From assembly GCF_024753135.1 (NCBI RefSeq), contig NZ_JANUGP010000007.1:62001-126000 (forward strand): a stretch of DNA of 64,000 bases. The letters are read 5' to 3'. Under the pieces are notes generated by a model that made no database searches, was not told where the DNA came from, and saw nothing but the letters and a program-made list of their open reading frames with translations. Both the position numbers and the translations under genes were made by a program. Position 1 is the first letter of the stretch. The number at the start of each line of letters is the position of its first letter. Source of the stretch: Streptomyces pyxinicus (lineage in GTDB: Bacteria > Actinomycetota > Actinomycetes > Streptomycetales > Streptomycetaceae). Positions 47,534 through 55,473 of the stretch are shown piece after piece.

Positions 47534-47728
47534 TCACTTGCCGAGAAGCTTCTTGATCTTCGCGGCGTCGCCCGGGGCCATCTCGGCGTTGCCGGTGAGG
47601 CGACGCGTGACGCGGGACGACTTGTGCTCGAGCAGGTGGCGCTTGCCGGCGCGCTCACGGAGCACCTTGCCGGAGCCGGTGACCTTGAAGCGCTTGCTGG
47701 CACCGCTGTGCGACTTGTTCTTCGGCAT
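47534..47728 (-). CDS. rpmI: 50S ribosomal protein L35
   Basis: The 64-residue basic protein begins [20 protein letters not shown] and ends in KIKKLLGK, the full length of L35. It has GAGGAGAG upstream of its ATG. It lies between infC and rplT with gaps of about 110 nt on each side. Confidence 0.98.
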   Translation of the reverse strand: MPKNKSHSGASKRFKVTGSGKVLRERAGKRHLLEHKSSRVTRRLTGNAEMAPGDAAKIKKLLGK

Positions 47729-47842
47729 AGCGCCGTTCTCTCCTCGTCAGTGGCGCTCCGGTGCCCGGTCGCGAGAACCGGGCACGGTGGAGCGTCGCTC
47801 TCTTGTTTCGGTTACATCCTGGGGACTGGGGGTCCCCCGGGA

Positions 47843-48493
47843 TCACGCCTCGGCGGGCTCCTCGGACGGCTCCTCGGACGGCGCCTCAGCCTCGGCGGGG
47901 TTCTGCGACTTGCCGGGGTTCGCCTTCGCGTCGGCCTTGCGGGCCTCCTGCGCCTGACGGGCCTCGGCCATCGCCTCGGTCTTCTTCTTGTGCGGACCGA
48001 GGACCATGATCATGTTGCGGCCGTCCTGCTTCGGGTTCGACTCGACGAACCCGAGGTCCTGGACGTCCTCCGCGAGGCGCTGGAGCAGTCGGTAGCCCAG
48101 CTCGGGCCGGGACTGCTCACGACCACGGAACATGATCGTGATCTTGACCTTGTCGCCCTGCTTGAGGAACCGGACGACGTGACCCTTCTTGGTGTCATAG
48201 TCGTGCGGGTCGATCTTCGGCCGGAGCTTCATCTCCTTGATGACCGTGTGCGCCTGGTTCTTGCGCGCCTCACGGGCCTTCATGGCCGACTCGTACTTGA
48301 ACTTCCCGTAGTCCATGAGCTTGCACACGGGCGGACGGGCGTTCGCCGCGACCTCGACCAGGTCCAGGTCGTACTCCTGTGCAAGCTCCAGTGCCTTGGC
48401 GAGCGGGACGATGCCCACCTGCTCGCCACTGGGACCGACAAGTCGCACCTCGGGAACGCGAATCCGGTCGTTGATGCGGGGCTCGGCGCTGAT
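47843..48493 (-). CDS. infC: Translation initiation factor IF-3 with a probable AUC start codon
   Basis: The 216-residue IF-3 has the normal N-terminal domain ([16 protein letters not shown]...), the linker, and the C-terminal domain ([20 protein letters not shown], then [16 protein letters not shown]). A Glu/Pro/Ala tail follows, with the repeat [13 protein letters not shown]. Homology begins at SAEPRIN. The codon just before it is ATC (48491-48493), preceded four bases earlier by AGGAGG; no ATG or GTG is suitably placed. A longer frame that starts at an upstream GTG would translate the AGGAGG itself as Arg-Gly-Gly. E. coli infC uses AUU for autoregulation, so an AUC start is biologically sensible. 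Confidence 0.9.
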   Translation of the reverse strand: MSAEPRINDRIRVPEVRLVGPSGEQVGIVPLAKALELAQEYDLDLVEVAANARPPVCKLMDYGKFKYESAMKAREARKNQAHTVIKEMKLRPKIDPHDYDTKKGHVVRFLKQGDKVKITIMFRGREQSRPELGYRLLQRLAEDVQDLGFVESNPKQDGRNMIMVLGPHKKKTEAMAEARQAQEARKADAKANPGKSQNPAEAEAPSEEPSEEPAEA

Positions 48494-48864
48494 GGATCCT
48501 CCTCGATAGCACCACGCGACGGTCTGGCGGACAGCCGCGTAACTCTGTTCGTTAGACCTAACCGCGCCGAAGCACAAAAAATGCCCCGGACGATCACAGG
48601 CGGGCTCCAATGACTACCGGAGCACCGCCGCGATGACCGCGGGGCGCTATCGGGCGGCTCCATCGTCCGTACGGAACGATGGGGGCCGCCTGACCGGAGA
48701 CCCGCCGCCCCCAAGGACGGTCAGGTGGGAGATCGGAGCCTCCACTTGTGGGCCGGGCACAGTCGTGTCCGGCCGGTCGTTACACAAGGTTAGCAGCAAC
48801 CCCGGGGTACCGCTAATCGGAGCCGTCCGCCCGGCCCGGACCAGGGCCGCTTAGGGTGTGGGAC
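48494..48864. other. Divergent region between infC and the DUF1844 gene
   Basis: These 371 bases contain the long infC leader (see the attenuator-like element), a GGCCGG/CCGGCC-armed hairpin around 48752-48776, and at the right end the TAGGGT promoter hexamer (48852-48857) of the DUF1844 gene. No gene is seen in it. Confidence 0.5.
48576..48629 (-). promoter_or_regulatory. Attenuator-like structure in the infC leader
   Basis: On the minus strand, GGCGGTGCTCC pairs with GGAGCCCGCC (48599-48629, one bulge). Alternatively, part of the right arm (GCCCG) can pair with CGGGGC directly before ATTTTTT (48576-48581), making a weak terminator. A third segment upstream, GGAGCCGCC near 48654-48662, can also pair with GGCGGTGCTCC. 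These exclusive pairings resemble an attenuator 83 nt before the infC start. L20-controlled leader attenuation is known in Bacillus. Confidence 0.55.
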
Positions 48865-49221
48865 ATGAGTGACACCCCTGCCGAGTCCCCCGACTTCGAC
48901 GCGATGACCCGCGACATCGCCGAGGTCCCCGCCGTCGAGGTGATCGTGACGGTCGCCGTCAACCTGATGAGCGCCGCCGCCGTGAAGCTCGGGCTCAGCG
49001 AGGAGGGCGAGAAGTACAAGGACCTGGACGAGGCCCGCAAGCTGATCACCGCCCTCGCCGGTCTGCTGGACGGCGGCGCGACCGAGATCAGCTCCTTCCA
49101 CGCCGCGCCGCTGCGCGACGGCCTGAAGTCGCTCCAGCTGGCGTTCCGCGAGGCGTCGATCGTCCCGGACGAGCCGGGCCAGGGCCCGGGCGAGAAGTAC
49201 ACGGGCCCGATCTACGGCTGA
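48865..49221 (+). CDS. DUF1844-family protein
   Basis: The 118-residue protein has the DUF1844 core VEVIVTVAVNLMSAAAVKLGL and a helical part DLDEARKLITALAGLLDGGA. It is thought to be a small cytosolic protein linked with translation genes; the function is unknown. TAGGGT at 48852-48857 lies 7 nt before the ATG and no ribosome-binding site is present, so the mRNA is leaderless. The place beside infC is conserved in actinobacteria. Confidence 0.9.
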   Translation: MSDTPAESPDFDAMTRDIAEVPAVEVIVTVAVNLMSAAAVKLGLSEEGEKYKDLDEARKLITALAGLLDGGATEISSFHAAPLRDGLKSLQLAFREASIVPDEPGQGPGEKYTGPIYG

Positions 49222-49240
49222 TCCGTCCGACCCGTCCCGC

Positions 49241-49972
49241 TCACTCCTTCGCGTACAGGGGCTCGCCCGGAGGCGTGGTCCCGGCCGGCAGCAGTGCCAG
49301 GTCGAGACCGCGCACCAGGCGGGCCCGCAGCGTCTCGTCGGCCGCCAGGCGCTCGGCGACCGCGCGGGCGGCCTCGGCGGGCGGGGCGGCCGGGTCCAGG
49401 ACGAGGGCGAGGGTGCCGTCGGCCCGCCCGGCACCGAGGTGGGCGCGCAGGACGGCCGGCTCCGCCGCCACCGCCGCCCGGACGGCGGCGCGGACGGCCG
49501 GGTCGGCGAGCGGGTCGGTGCTGGTGCGGCCCTCGGCCAGGGCGAGCAGCGCCGGTCCGGTCAGCTCGAAGGCCACGGGCCCGGCGAGGTCCAGCACGAC
49601 CGTGTCGGCCCGCTCGTGCGCGGCGGCCTCCAGCGCCTGGTGCAGCGGTACGGCGACCGGCCGGGCCCCCGGGTCCCAGCGGGCCAGCGAGTCGGTGGAG
49701 GTGAAGGCGGGCAGGGCGGTGCGCTCGCCGGCCTTCAGCGTGGGTACGGCCATCTCGCTGGTCTTCTCGCGGCGCAGACCGTTCGCGTCCTCCTCGACCT
49801 CGCCGAGCACGGCGACGACGGGCACCAGCAGGCGGGCGCCCTTGAGCGCCGCCAGCACGGGAGTGACGGCGGTGCGGTCCGCGGACCAGGCGGCGAGGGC
49901 CGCGCTCAGCCGGGGGTCGGCGGAGCCGTCGTCGTCGGAGTAGCCGGGGTCGGGGATGTTCATGTTCGCCAC
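49241..49972 (-). CDS. SseB-family protein
   Basis: The 243-residue protein has an SseB-type N-terminal domain (LLVPVVAVLGEVEED, then FTSTDSLARWDPGARPVAV) and a C-terminal helical part (RLAADETLRARLVRGLDLALL). The function is not established in actinobacteria. The start is taken as the GTG at 49970-49972: TAGGGT lies 8 nt upstream, suggesting a leaderless mRNA. An in-frame ATG three codons later is the other choice. It converges with the DUF1844 gene (19-nt gap). Confidence 0.8.
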   Translation of the reverse strand: MANMNIPDPGYSDDDGSADPRLSAALAAWSADRTAVTPVLAALKGARLLVPVVAVLGEVEEDANGLRREKTSEMAVPTLKAGERTALPAFTSTDSLARWDPGARPVAVPLHQALEAAAHERADTVVLDLAGPVAFELTGPALLALAEGRTSTDPLADPAVRAAVRAAVAAEPAVLRAHLGAGRADGTLALVLDPAAPPAEAARAVAERLAADETLRARLVRGLDLALLPAGTTPPGEPLYAKE

Positions 49973-50121
49973 GGTCACCGACCCTATCGAGGGGATGCCG
50001 CCGCGCTCGTGCGGGGCCGGAAACACCGGTGACACCGCTTTCAGGGGAATCTCAGTCTTCCCTGACCCGTCTCTCACCTCCGCCCAACAGAGCGCACAGT
50101 CGGCGCCTCCAGCATCGCGGC

Positions 50122-51087
50122 ATGGACTTCCCCGGACCACGTCGCGCCCGGCGCCGTGCGCACCCGCCCCGGCGCCGTTCCCCGCTGCACGCCGTGCTCG
50201 CCGTCGTCGCGGTGGCCGGGGTCACGGCGGGCGGCACGGTGTATGTGAAGGCCCAGGCGCACGGGAGTCCGAGGGCCGTATCGTCGGCGGCGTCGCCCTC
50301 GGCATCGGCCACGGCCGGGGCGGGTGAGGAGGCGACGGTGGAACCCGTGACGGAGCCCGCCGCGGTGGACCGGGAGGCGTCGCTGCGCCGGGTGCTGGAG
50401 AAGGTGGCCGTGCCGTCGGGCGCCCGGGTGTCGGCGGCGGTGCTGTCCCTGGACTCGGGCGAGAGCGCCGGGTACGGGCAGGCGGCGTTCGACACGGCGA
50501 GCATCGTGAAGGTCGACATCCTGGCCGCGCTGCTGCTCCAGGCGCAGGACGCGGGGCGGGGGCTGACGGCGGCGGAGCGGGCGTACGCCACGAAGATGAT
50601 CGAGAACAGCGACAACGCCTCGGCGACCGAGCTGTGGCACGCGATCGGCGGCGCGAAGGGTCTCGACGCGGCGAACGAGCGGTTCGGGATGACGGCGACC
50701 ACCGGCGGCTCGGACGGCCTGTGGGGGCTGACGCAGACCACGGCTGCGGACCAACTGGTGCTGCTGCGGCAGGTGTTCGGGGAGGACTCGAAGCTGAGCG
50801 CGGCCTCGCGGACGTATGTGCGGTCGCTGATGAAGAGGGTCGAGGCGGACCAGCAGTGGGGGGTGTCCGCGGCGGCGCAGGGGTCCTCGTGGGCGCTCAA
50901 GAACGGCTGGCTGGCGCGGAGCACGACCGGGCTCTGGGATGTGAACAGCATCGGGCGGGTGACGGTGGACTCGGCCGTGTACCTGGTGGCCGTGCTGTCC
51001 GAGGGGACGGCCAGTCAGGCGCGCGGGATCACGCTGGTGGAGGCGGCGGCGAAGGCGGCGGTACGGGGCTTCGCGCAGGCGTCGTAA
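50122..51087 (+). CDS. Beta-lactamase-fold serine hydrolase, membrane-anchored
   Basis: The 321-residue protein has a very basic N-terminus (RRARRRAHPPRRRSP) and one transmembrane helix (about 22-42), a Ser/Ala linker, then a class A beta-lactamase-like domain. Catalytic motifs are SIVK (127-130, S-x-x-K), SDN (163-165) and a KTG-like KNG in ALKNGWL. The conserved Glu of the omega loop is not obvious, so penicillin hydrolysis is doubtful; a peptidase or transpeptidase-related role is possible. No ribosome-binding site is seen. The 149-nt divergent region from the SseB gene holds its promoter. Confidence 0.82.
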   Translation: MDFPGPRRARRRAHPPRRRSPLHAVLAVVAVAGVTAGGTVYVKAQAHGSPRAVSSAASPSASATAGAGEEATVEPVTEPAAVDREASLRRVLEKVAVPSGARVSAAVLSLDSGESAGYGQAAFDTASIVKVDILAALLLQAQDAGRGLTAAERAYATKMIENSDNASATELWHAIGGAKGLDAANERFGMTATTGGSDGLWGLTQTTAADQLVLLRQVFGEDSKLSAASRTYVRSLMKRVEADQQWGVSAAAQGSSWALKNGWLARSTTGLWDVNSIGRVTVDSAVYLVAVLSEGTASQARGITLVEAAAKAAVRGFAQAS

Positions 51088-51102
51088 GGGGGTGGCGCGG
51101 GT

Positions 51103-52293
51103 CTACAGGTGCCGCCTGCGCCCGCGCCACAGGACGGCGCCCGCCACCAGCAGGACACCCCCGAGGCCGCCCGCCAGCGGGCCCGCCCAGTCGGACGCGC
51201 CGCCGCCGGACTTCGGGGTGTCCGGGCCCGGGCCGAAGTACGTGTCGCCGTAGGCCGCAGGGCGCAGGGTCTCGGGTCTGAGGCGGGCCGCCGCCGCCAG
51301 GGCCGCCGCCGGGTCGATCATGCCGAAGCCCCGGGAGTCGTCACGGCCGCCCACCGGGGCGTTCCTCGCGGTGGTCTCCAGGAGCTTCTTGACCTGGACC
51401 GGCGTCAGGTCCGGGTGGGCGGCCTTGAGCAGGGCGGCGGCGCCGGAGACGAAGGCGGACGCGGCGCTGGTGCCCCAGCCCTCGTAGTACTTGTGGTCGG
51501 GGTCGGCGATCACCACGTTCACCCCGGGCGCGCTGACCGCGGCGTACCAGCGGCGGGTGGAGAAGGAGGCGCGGGTGCCGTACTTGTCGACGGCCGTGGC
51601 GGCGATCACGCCGGGGTAGGCGGCCGGGTAGGAGACGTGGTCGCCCTTGTCGCCGCCGTTGCCCGCGGAGGCGACGACGACCACGCCCTTCTTCAGGGCG
51701 TACTGCACGGCCTCGTCCTCGCTCGGCTCGGGGTGGGCGGAGTCGGAGTCGTCGCCGAGGGAGAGGTTGATGACGTCGGCGCCGTGGTCGGTGGCCCAGC
51801 GGATGCCGTCGGCGAGGGCGTTGCCGCGGGTGGAGCGGGCCTTGGCGCGGGCCGGGTCGCCGTCCTCCAGGATCACCCGGACCGGCAGGATCTTCGCGTC
51901 CGGGGCGACGCCCATCACCCCCTCGGTGCCGCCGGCGCCGTGGCCGTGCCCGGCGATGATGCCGGCCATGGCGGTGCCGTGCCGGGCCCAGGTGCGGTCA
52001 CCGGGACCGGCGCCGAAGCCGATCATGTCCTTGGCGGGCAGCACGTTTCCGGTGAGGTCGGGGTGGTCGGCCTCGACGCCGGTGTCCAGGACGGCGACGG
52101 TGACACCGGTGCCCCGGGTGGTCTGCCAGGCCTCGGTCAGGTGCAGCGCGGACAGGCCCCACTGCTGGGCGCGGATGCTGTCGGCGTGCGCGGTGGCCGA
52201 CGGCAGCAGGGCGAGGGAGCCGGCCAGCAGGAGGCTCAGGGCGGCGCCGGGAGCCCGGCGGGCGAGGCCGCGGACCGGGTGCCGGCGGCTCAT
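51103..52293 (-). CDS. Mycosin-like membrane-anchored subtilisin protease (S8)
   Basis: The 396-residue protease has a signal peptide (about 12-38), an S8 domain with catalytic Asp70 (VLDTGVE), His105 (RHGTAMAG), oxyanion Asn212 (SAGNGG) and Ser276 (GTSAASAF), and a C-terminal helix (about 370-389) followed by RRRHL. This is the build of mycosins, the proteases of type VII secretion systems, but no EccC, EccD or WXG100 gene is in the window. The ATG overlaps the upstream gene's stop (ATGA). The overlap predicts that the repeat-rich membrane protein upstream is its partner or substrate. Confidence 0.88.
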   Translation of the reverse strand: MSRRHPVRGLARRAPGAALSLLLAGSLALLPSATAHADSIRAQQWGLSALHLTEAWQTTRGTGVTVAVLDTGVEADHPDLTGNVLPAKDMIGFGAGPGDRTWARHGTAMAGIIAGHGHGAGGTEGVMGVAPDAKILPVRVILEDGDPARAKARSTRGNALADGIRWATDHGADVINLSLGDDSDSAHPEPSEDEAVQYALKKGVVVVASAGNGGDKGDHVSYPAAYPGVIAATAVDKYGTRASFSTRRWYAAVSAPGVNVVIADPDHKYYEGWGTSAASAFVSGAAALLKAAHPDLTPVQVKKLLETTARNAPVGGRDDSRGFGMIDPAAALAAAARLRPETLRPAAYGDTYFGPGPDTPKSGGGASDWAGPLAGGLGGVLLVAGAVLWRGRRRHL

Positions 52294-53987
52294 GAGGACC
52301 CCTTCGTGGCCGCGTCGACGGTACGGCGCAGCCGGCGCTCGACGCGGTCGGACAGCCCCTGTGCCTCGTTGCCGAGACCGGCCTGGGCGGGTGCCGTGGT
52401 CGCGCCGGAGCGGACGGCGTCGGCGGCGGGCTGCGGCGTGTCGACGGTGCGGGCGTCGGCCCAGCCGGAGACGGCGTAGGCGATCACCGGGGCGTCGGGG
52501 AGAACGGACAGGGTCCAGGTGGCGCGCTGCGGGTCGCCGAAGCCGGCCGCGGCGGTGTCCTCGGCGGCGTAGGGGCGGGGCATCAGGTCGGTGCGGCGGT
52601 CGAGGTGCTGGTCGCGGTAACGGGTGGCGAGTGCGGTCATGGCGGCGGGGTCGGCCTTGGTGAACAGCAGGCCGACGGTGGTGACGTAGGTCTGGGTGGC
52701 GTCGGTGTAGGTGGCGCGCAGCAGGCGCCGGCAGCCGAGCGGGGCGAGGAGCTTGCGGAGCAGCGGGTCGAAGGCGTGCGCGCAGCCGCTGTCCGGCGCG
52801 ACGGCGATCCGGGTCCAGGTGCGGTCGGCTCCGCCGGGGCCGGCGCCGGTGCCCTGGACGGTGGCCGGGAAGAGCTGGTCCACGGGCGTGCTGTGCCAGA
52901 GCGCCCCGGCGGTGGCGTACGCACTCGCCGAGCCGTCCTCCCCACCGCCCCCGGTGAGCCAACTCCCGGTCACCGCACCGCCGATGAGCCCGACCCCGAG
53001 CACGAGACAGGCGGCGGCCACGGCCGCCCGGGCGCGATAGCGAGGGCGGGTGGGGGCGGCCGCGACGGGCGGTACGGGGGCCGAGGTCCAGCCGGCGGTG
53101 GGGTGGCCCGGGACGGGCGCCCCGGGCCGGGCGGCGTCCTGGGGGTGCCGGGTGCCGGCCGACGCGGGGTCACCCGTGCCCGGCCGGACGGCACCACCGA
53201 AGTTCGGTGAGTCAGCAGGCGTCGCGATGCCCGCTCCGGGGCGGACGGCGCCCCCTGCGTACCGGGACTCGGCCGACACCGGGCCACCGGTACCAGGGCG
53301 GACGACGCCGGTACGCGGGGAACCGGCCGGCGCCGGGCCGCCCGCACCGGGGCGGGCAGCGCCATCGAGGTGCCGGGCGTCGGTCTTCGCCGGGCCACCG
53401 GTACCCGGGCGGGCGGCGCCACCAGGGTGCGAGGAATCGGCCGGCGCCGGGCCGCCCGTACCAGGACGCGCTGATGCTCCACGCCTCGATGGTGCCGAGG
53501 GAATCGGGCGGAGCCGGGTCGTGGTCTCTTCGGGTGTCTCGGCCGGGGCCGCGCGGCCGGAGGGGCCGGCACCGCGCGCACCCGGCGGGGTGTCGGGGAA
53601 GCGCGCCGAGGCGGGCGGAGGCGGCGGGCTGACGGGTTCCCCGGCCTCGGGCACGCCTCCGCGGGCGGCCCTGCGACCAGCACCGGGGGCACCGGCCGAC
53701 GCGCCCTCGTCCGCCCTGCCCGCACCGGTCCCCGGCAGGGACCGCCCGGAACCCGGACGCCCGCCGCCGCCGACAGGCCCCGTAGAGCCGGGCGGAGCCG
53801 CGTCCGCGCCCTGGCCGATCCTCGGCACCCGCGTCGGGCGCGACGGGCCCTCGTGTCCCCTGGGGGTGCGCGGCGTGAAGACCGACGGCTCTTCGTCCGG
53901 GTCGTCCTCCGGGCGGGGTGAGGGGAATCGGGCGGCGGGCGGCGGGACCTGGGGGCGGGGTGGGACCCGGCGTGCTTCCGTGCTCAC
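52290..53987 (-). CDS. Repeat-rich single-pass membrane protein coupled to a mycosin-like protease
   Basis: The 565-residue protein has three parts. Residues 1-320 are a Pro/Gly/Arg/Ala-rich cytoplasmic region with six 19-residue tandem repeats (about 173-289, motif RPGTGGP then A-rich). A transmembrane helix spans about 321-343. An extracellular domain (344-565) holds an invariant-looking pair of Cys (SGCAHAF, LGCRRLL). I do not recognise the domain. It overlaps the protease gene by four bases. The GTG at 53985-53987 has GGGGGT upstream. Similar repeat/TM/domain proteins accompany S8 proteases in Streptomyces; the function is unknown. Confidence 0.72.
   Translation of the reverse strand: MSTEARRVPPRPQVPPPAARFPSPRPEDDPDEEPSVFTPRTPRGHEGPSRPTRVPRIGQGADAAPPGSTGPVGGGGRPGSGRSLPGTGAGRADEGASAGAPGAGRRAARGGVPEAGEPVSPPPPPASARFPDTPPGARGAGPSGRAAPAETPEETTTRLRPIPSAPSRRGASARPGTGGPAPADSSHPGGAARPGTGGPAKTDARHLDGAARPGAGGPAPAGSPRTGVVRPGTGGPVSAESRYAGGAVRPGAGIATPADSPNFGGAVRPGTGDPASAGTRHPQDAARPGAPVPGHPTAGWTSAPVPPVAAAPTRPRYRARAAVAAACLVLGVGLIGGAVTGSWLTGGGGEDGSASAYATAGALWHSTPVDQLFPATVQGTGAGPGGADRTWTRIAVAPDSGCAHAFDPLLRKLLAPLGCRRLLRATYTDATQTYVTTVGLLFTKADPAAMTALATRYRDQHLDRRTDLMPRPYAAEDTAAAGFGDPQRATWTLSVLPDAPVIAYAVSGWADARTVDTPQPAADAVRSGATTAPAQAGLGNEAQGLSDRVERRLRRTVDAATKGSS
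53121..53471 (-). repeat. 57-bp in-frame tandem repeats
   Basis: Six imperfect copies of a 19-codon unit, all starting with (A/V)RPG(T/A)G, lie in the cytoplasmic part of the membrane protein. Copy number could vary between strains by slippage. Confidence 0.8.
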
Positions 53988-54257
53988 CGCACCCCCGTTT
54001 CCTCGTGCCCGGGCCGTCTGCCGTACGCGGGCCGTCCTGCTGCTCGGCCGCGCCCGGGCGGAAGCTCGCTCCGGGCACGCATACCCGTACGGCTGGGCCG
54101 GCATCCAGGTTCAGCCGGCTCGCCGGTCGCGTCGCGCCGTACGTGCGCGTCACTCTACGGGTTGTCACGGGCGGAAGCGGAACCGGTCCGTGACGCCGTG
54201 GCATCTGCCCGGTACGTCCCCCTACCCTGCGGTAATCCTGTCTGGCAGGCTTCCGTC

Positions 54258-55460
54258 ATGACTGCGCTCGCCGCCGACAGGGCCCGTTACGACCGGGCCA
54301 CCGCCCCTCTCGACGCCCCGCTCGCGATCGTGGACCTGGACGCCTTCGACGCCAACGCGGAGGACCTGCGCCGCCGGGCCGGCGGCAAGCCGGTCCGGGT
54401 GGCCAGCAAGTCCGTGCGCTGCCGGGCGCTGCTGGAACGCGTCCTGGCCAGGGACGGCTTCCAGGGGATCATGTCGTTCACGCTGGCCGAGTCGCTGTGG
54501 CTCGCGCGCTCCGGCTTCGACGACATCCTGCTGGCCTACCCGTCGGCCGACCGGACCGGTTTCGCCGAGCTGACCGCCGACCCCAAGCTGGCCGGTGCCG
54601 TCACGGTACTGGTGGACGATCCGGCGCAGCTCGACCTCATCGACGCCGCGCGCGACGGCGGACGCGAAGTGGTGCGGGTGTGCCTGGAGTTGGACACCGC
54701 GCTGCGGCTGCTCGGCGGCCGGGTCCGGGTCGGCGCCCGCCGGTCCCCGCTGCACTCTCCCGCCCAACTCGCCGAGCTGGCCCGGTCGGTGGCCCGGCGC
54801 CCGGGTTTCCGGCTGGTCGGGATCATGGCGTACGAGGGGCACATCGCCGGGGTCGGGGACGCGGTGGCCGGACGGCCGCTGAGGTCCCGGGCGATCCGGC
54901 TGATGCAGGCCACGGCGCGCCGGGAGCTGGCCGAGCGGCGGGCGGCGGCGGTGCGCGCGGTCCGTGCGGTCGCCCCGGATCTGGAGTTCGTCAACGGCGG
55001 CGGCACCGGCAGTGTGCAGCACACCGCCGCCGAGGACGCGGTGACGGAGATCGCGGCCGGTTCCGGGCTGTACGTGCCGCGGCTGTTCGACAACTACACG
55101 TCGTTCCGGGGCCGGCCGGCCGCCCTCTTCGCCCAGCCGGTCGTCCGGCGCCCCGGTGTCGGCGTGGTCACCGTGCTCGGCGGCGGCTATCCGGCCTCCG
55201 GCGCCCCGGGCCCCGACCGGCTGCCGGTGCCGTACCTGCCGGAGGGGCTCGCCTACGACCCGCAGGAGGGGCCCGGCGAGGTGCAGACCCCGCTGCTCGG
55301 CTCCCCGGCCGACGATCTGCTGATCGGCGACAAGGTGTGGTTCCGGCACGCCAAGGCGGGCGAGATGTGCGAGCGGTTCGAGGTGCTGCACCTGGTCGAG
55401 GGGGACGCGGTGACGGCGACCGTGCCCACCTACCGGGGCGAGGGCCGCACCTTCCTGTGA
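54258..55460 (+). CDS. PLP-dependent alanine racemase-like amino acid deaminase/aldolase
   Basis: The 400-residue protein belongs to the fold-type III PLP family that includes D-threonine aldolase and D-serine dehydratase. PLP Lys is in VRVASKSVRC (about 55), the substrate/PLP loop in GIMAYEGHIAG, and FVNGGGTGSVQHT binds phosphate. It begins with PLAIVDLDAFDANAEDL. Reaction and substrate are not decidable from sequence. The ATG at 54258-54260 follows GGCAGG. TACCCT near 54223 may be the -10. It stands alone, divergent from the repeat-rich protein. Confidence 0.82.
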   Translation: MTALAADRARYDRATAPLDAPLAIVDLDAFDANAEDLRRRAGGKPVRVASKSVRCRALLERVLARDGFQGIMSFTLAESLWLARSGFDDILLAYPSADRTGFAELTADPKLAGAVTVLVDDPAQLDLIDAARDGGREVVRVCLELDTALRLLGGRVRVGARRSPLHSPAQLAELARSVARRPGFRLVGIMAYEGHIAGVGDAVAGRPLRSRAIRLMQATARRELAERRAAAVRAVRAVAPDLEFVNGGGTGSVQHTAAEDAVTEIAAGSGLYVPRLFDNYTSFRGRPAALFAQPVVRRPGVGVVTVLGGGYPASGAPGPDRLPVPYLPEGLAYDPQEGPGEVQTPLLGSPADDLLIGDKVWFRHAKAGEMCERFEVLHLVEGDAVTATVPTYRGEGRTFL

Positions 55461-55473
55461 GCGCGGGCGCCGG

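Noticed and set aside
51103..53987. Type VII secretion locus
   Set aside because: Only a mycosin-like protease and a membrane protein of unknown type are present; no EccC ATPase, EccD channel or WXG100 substrate is nearby.
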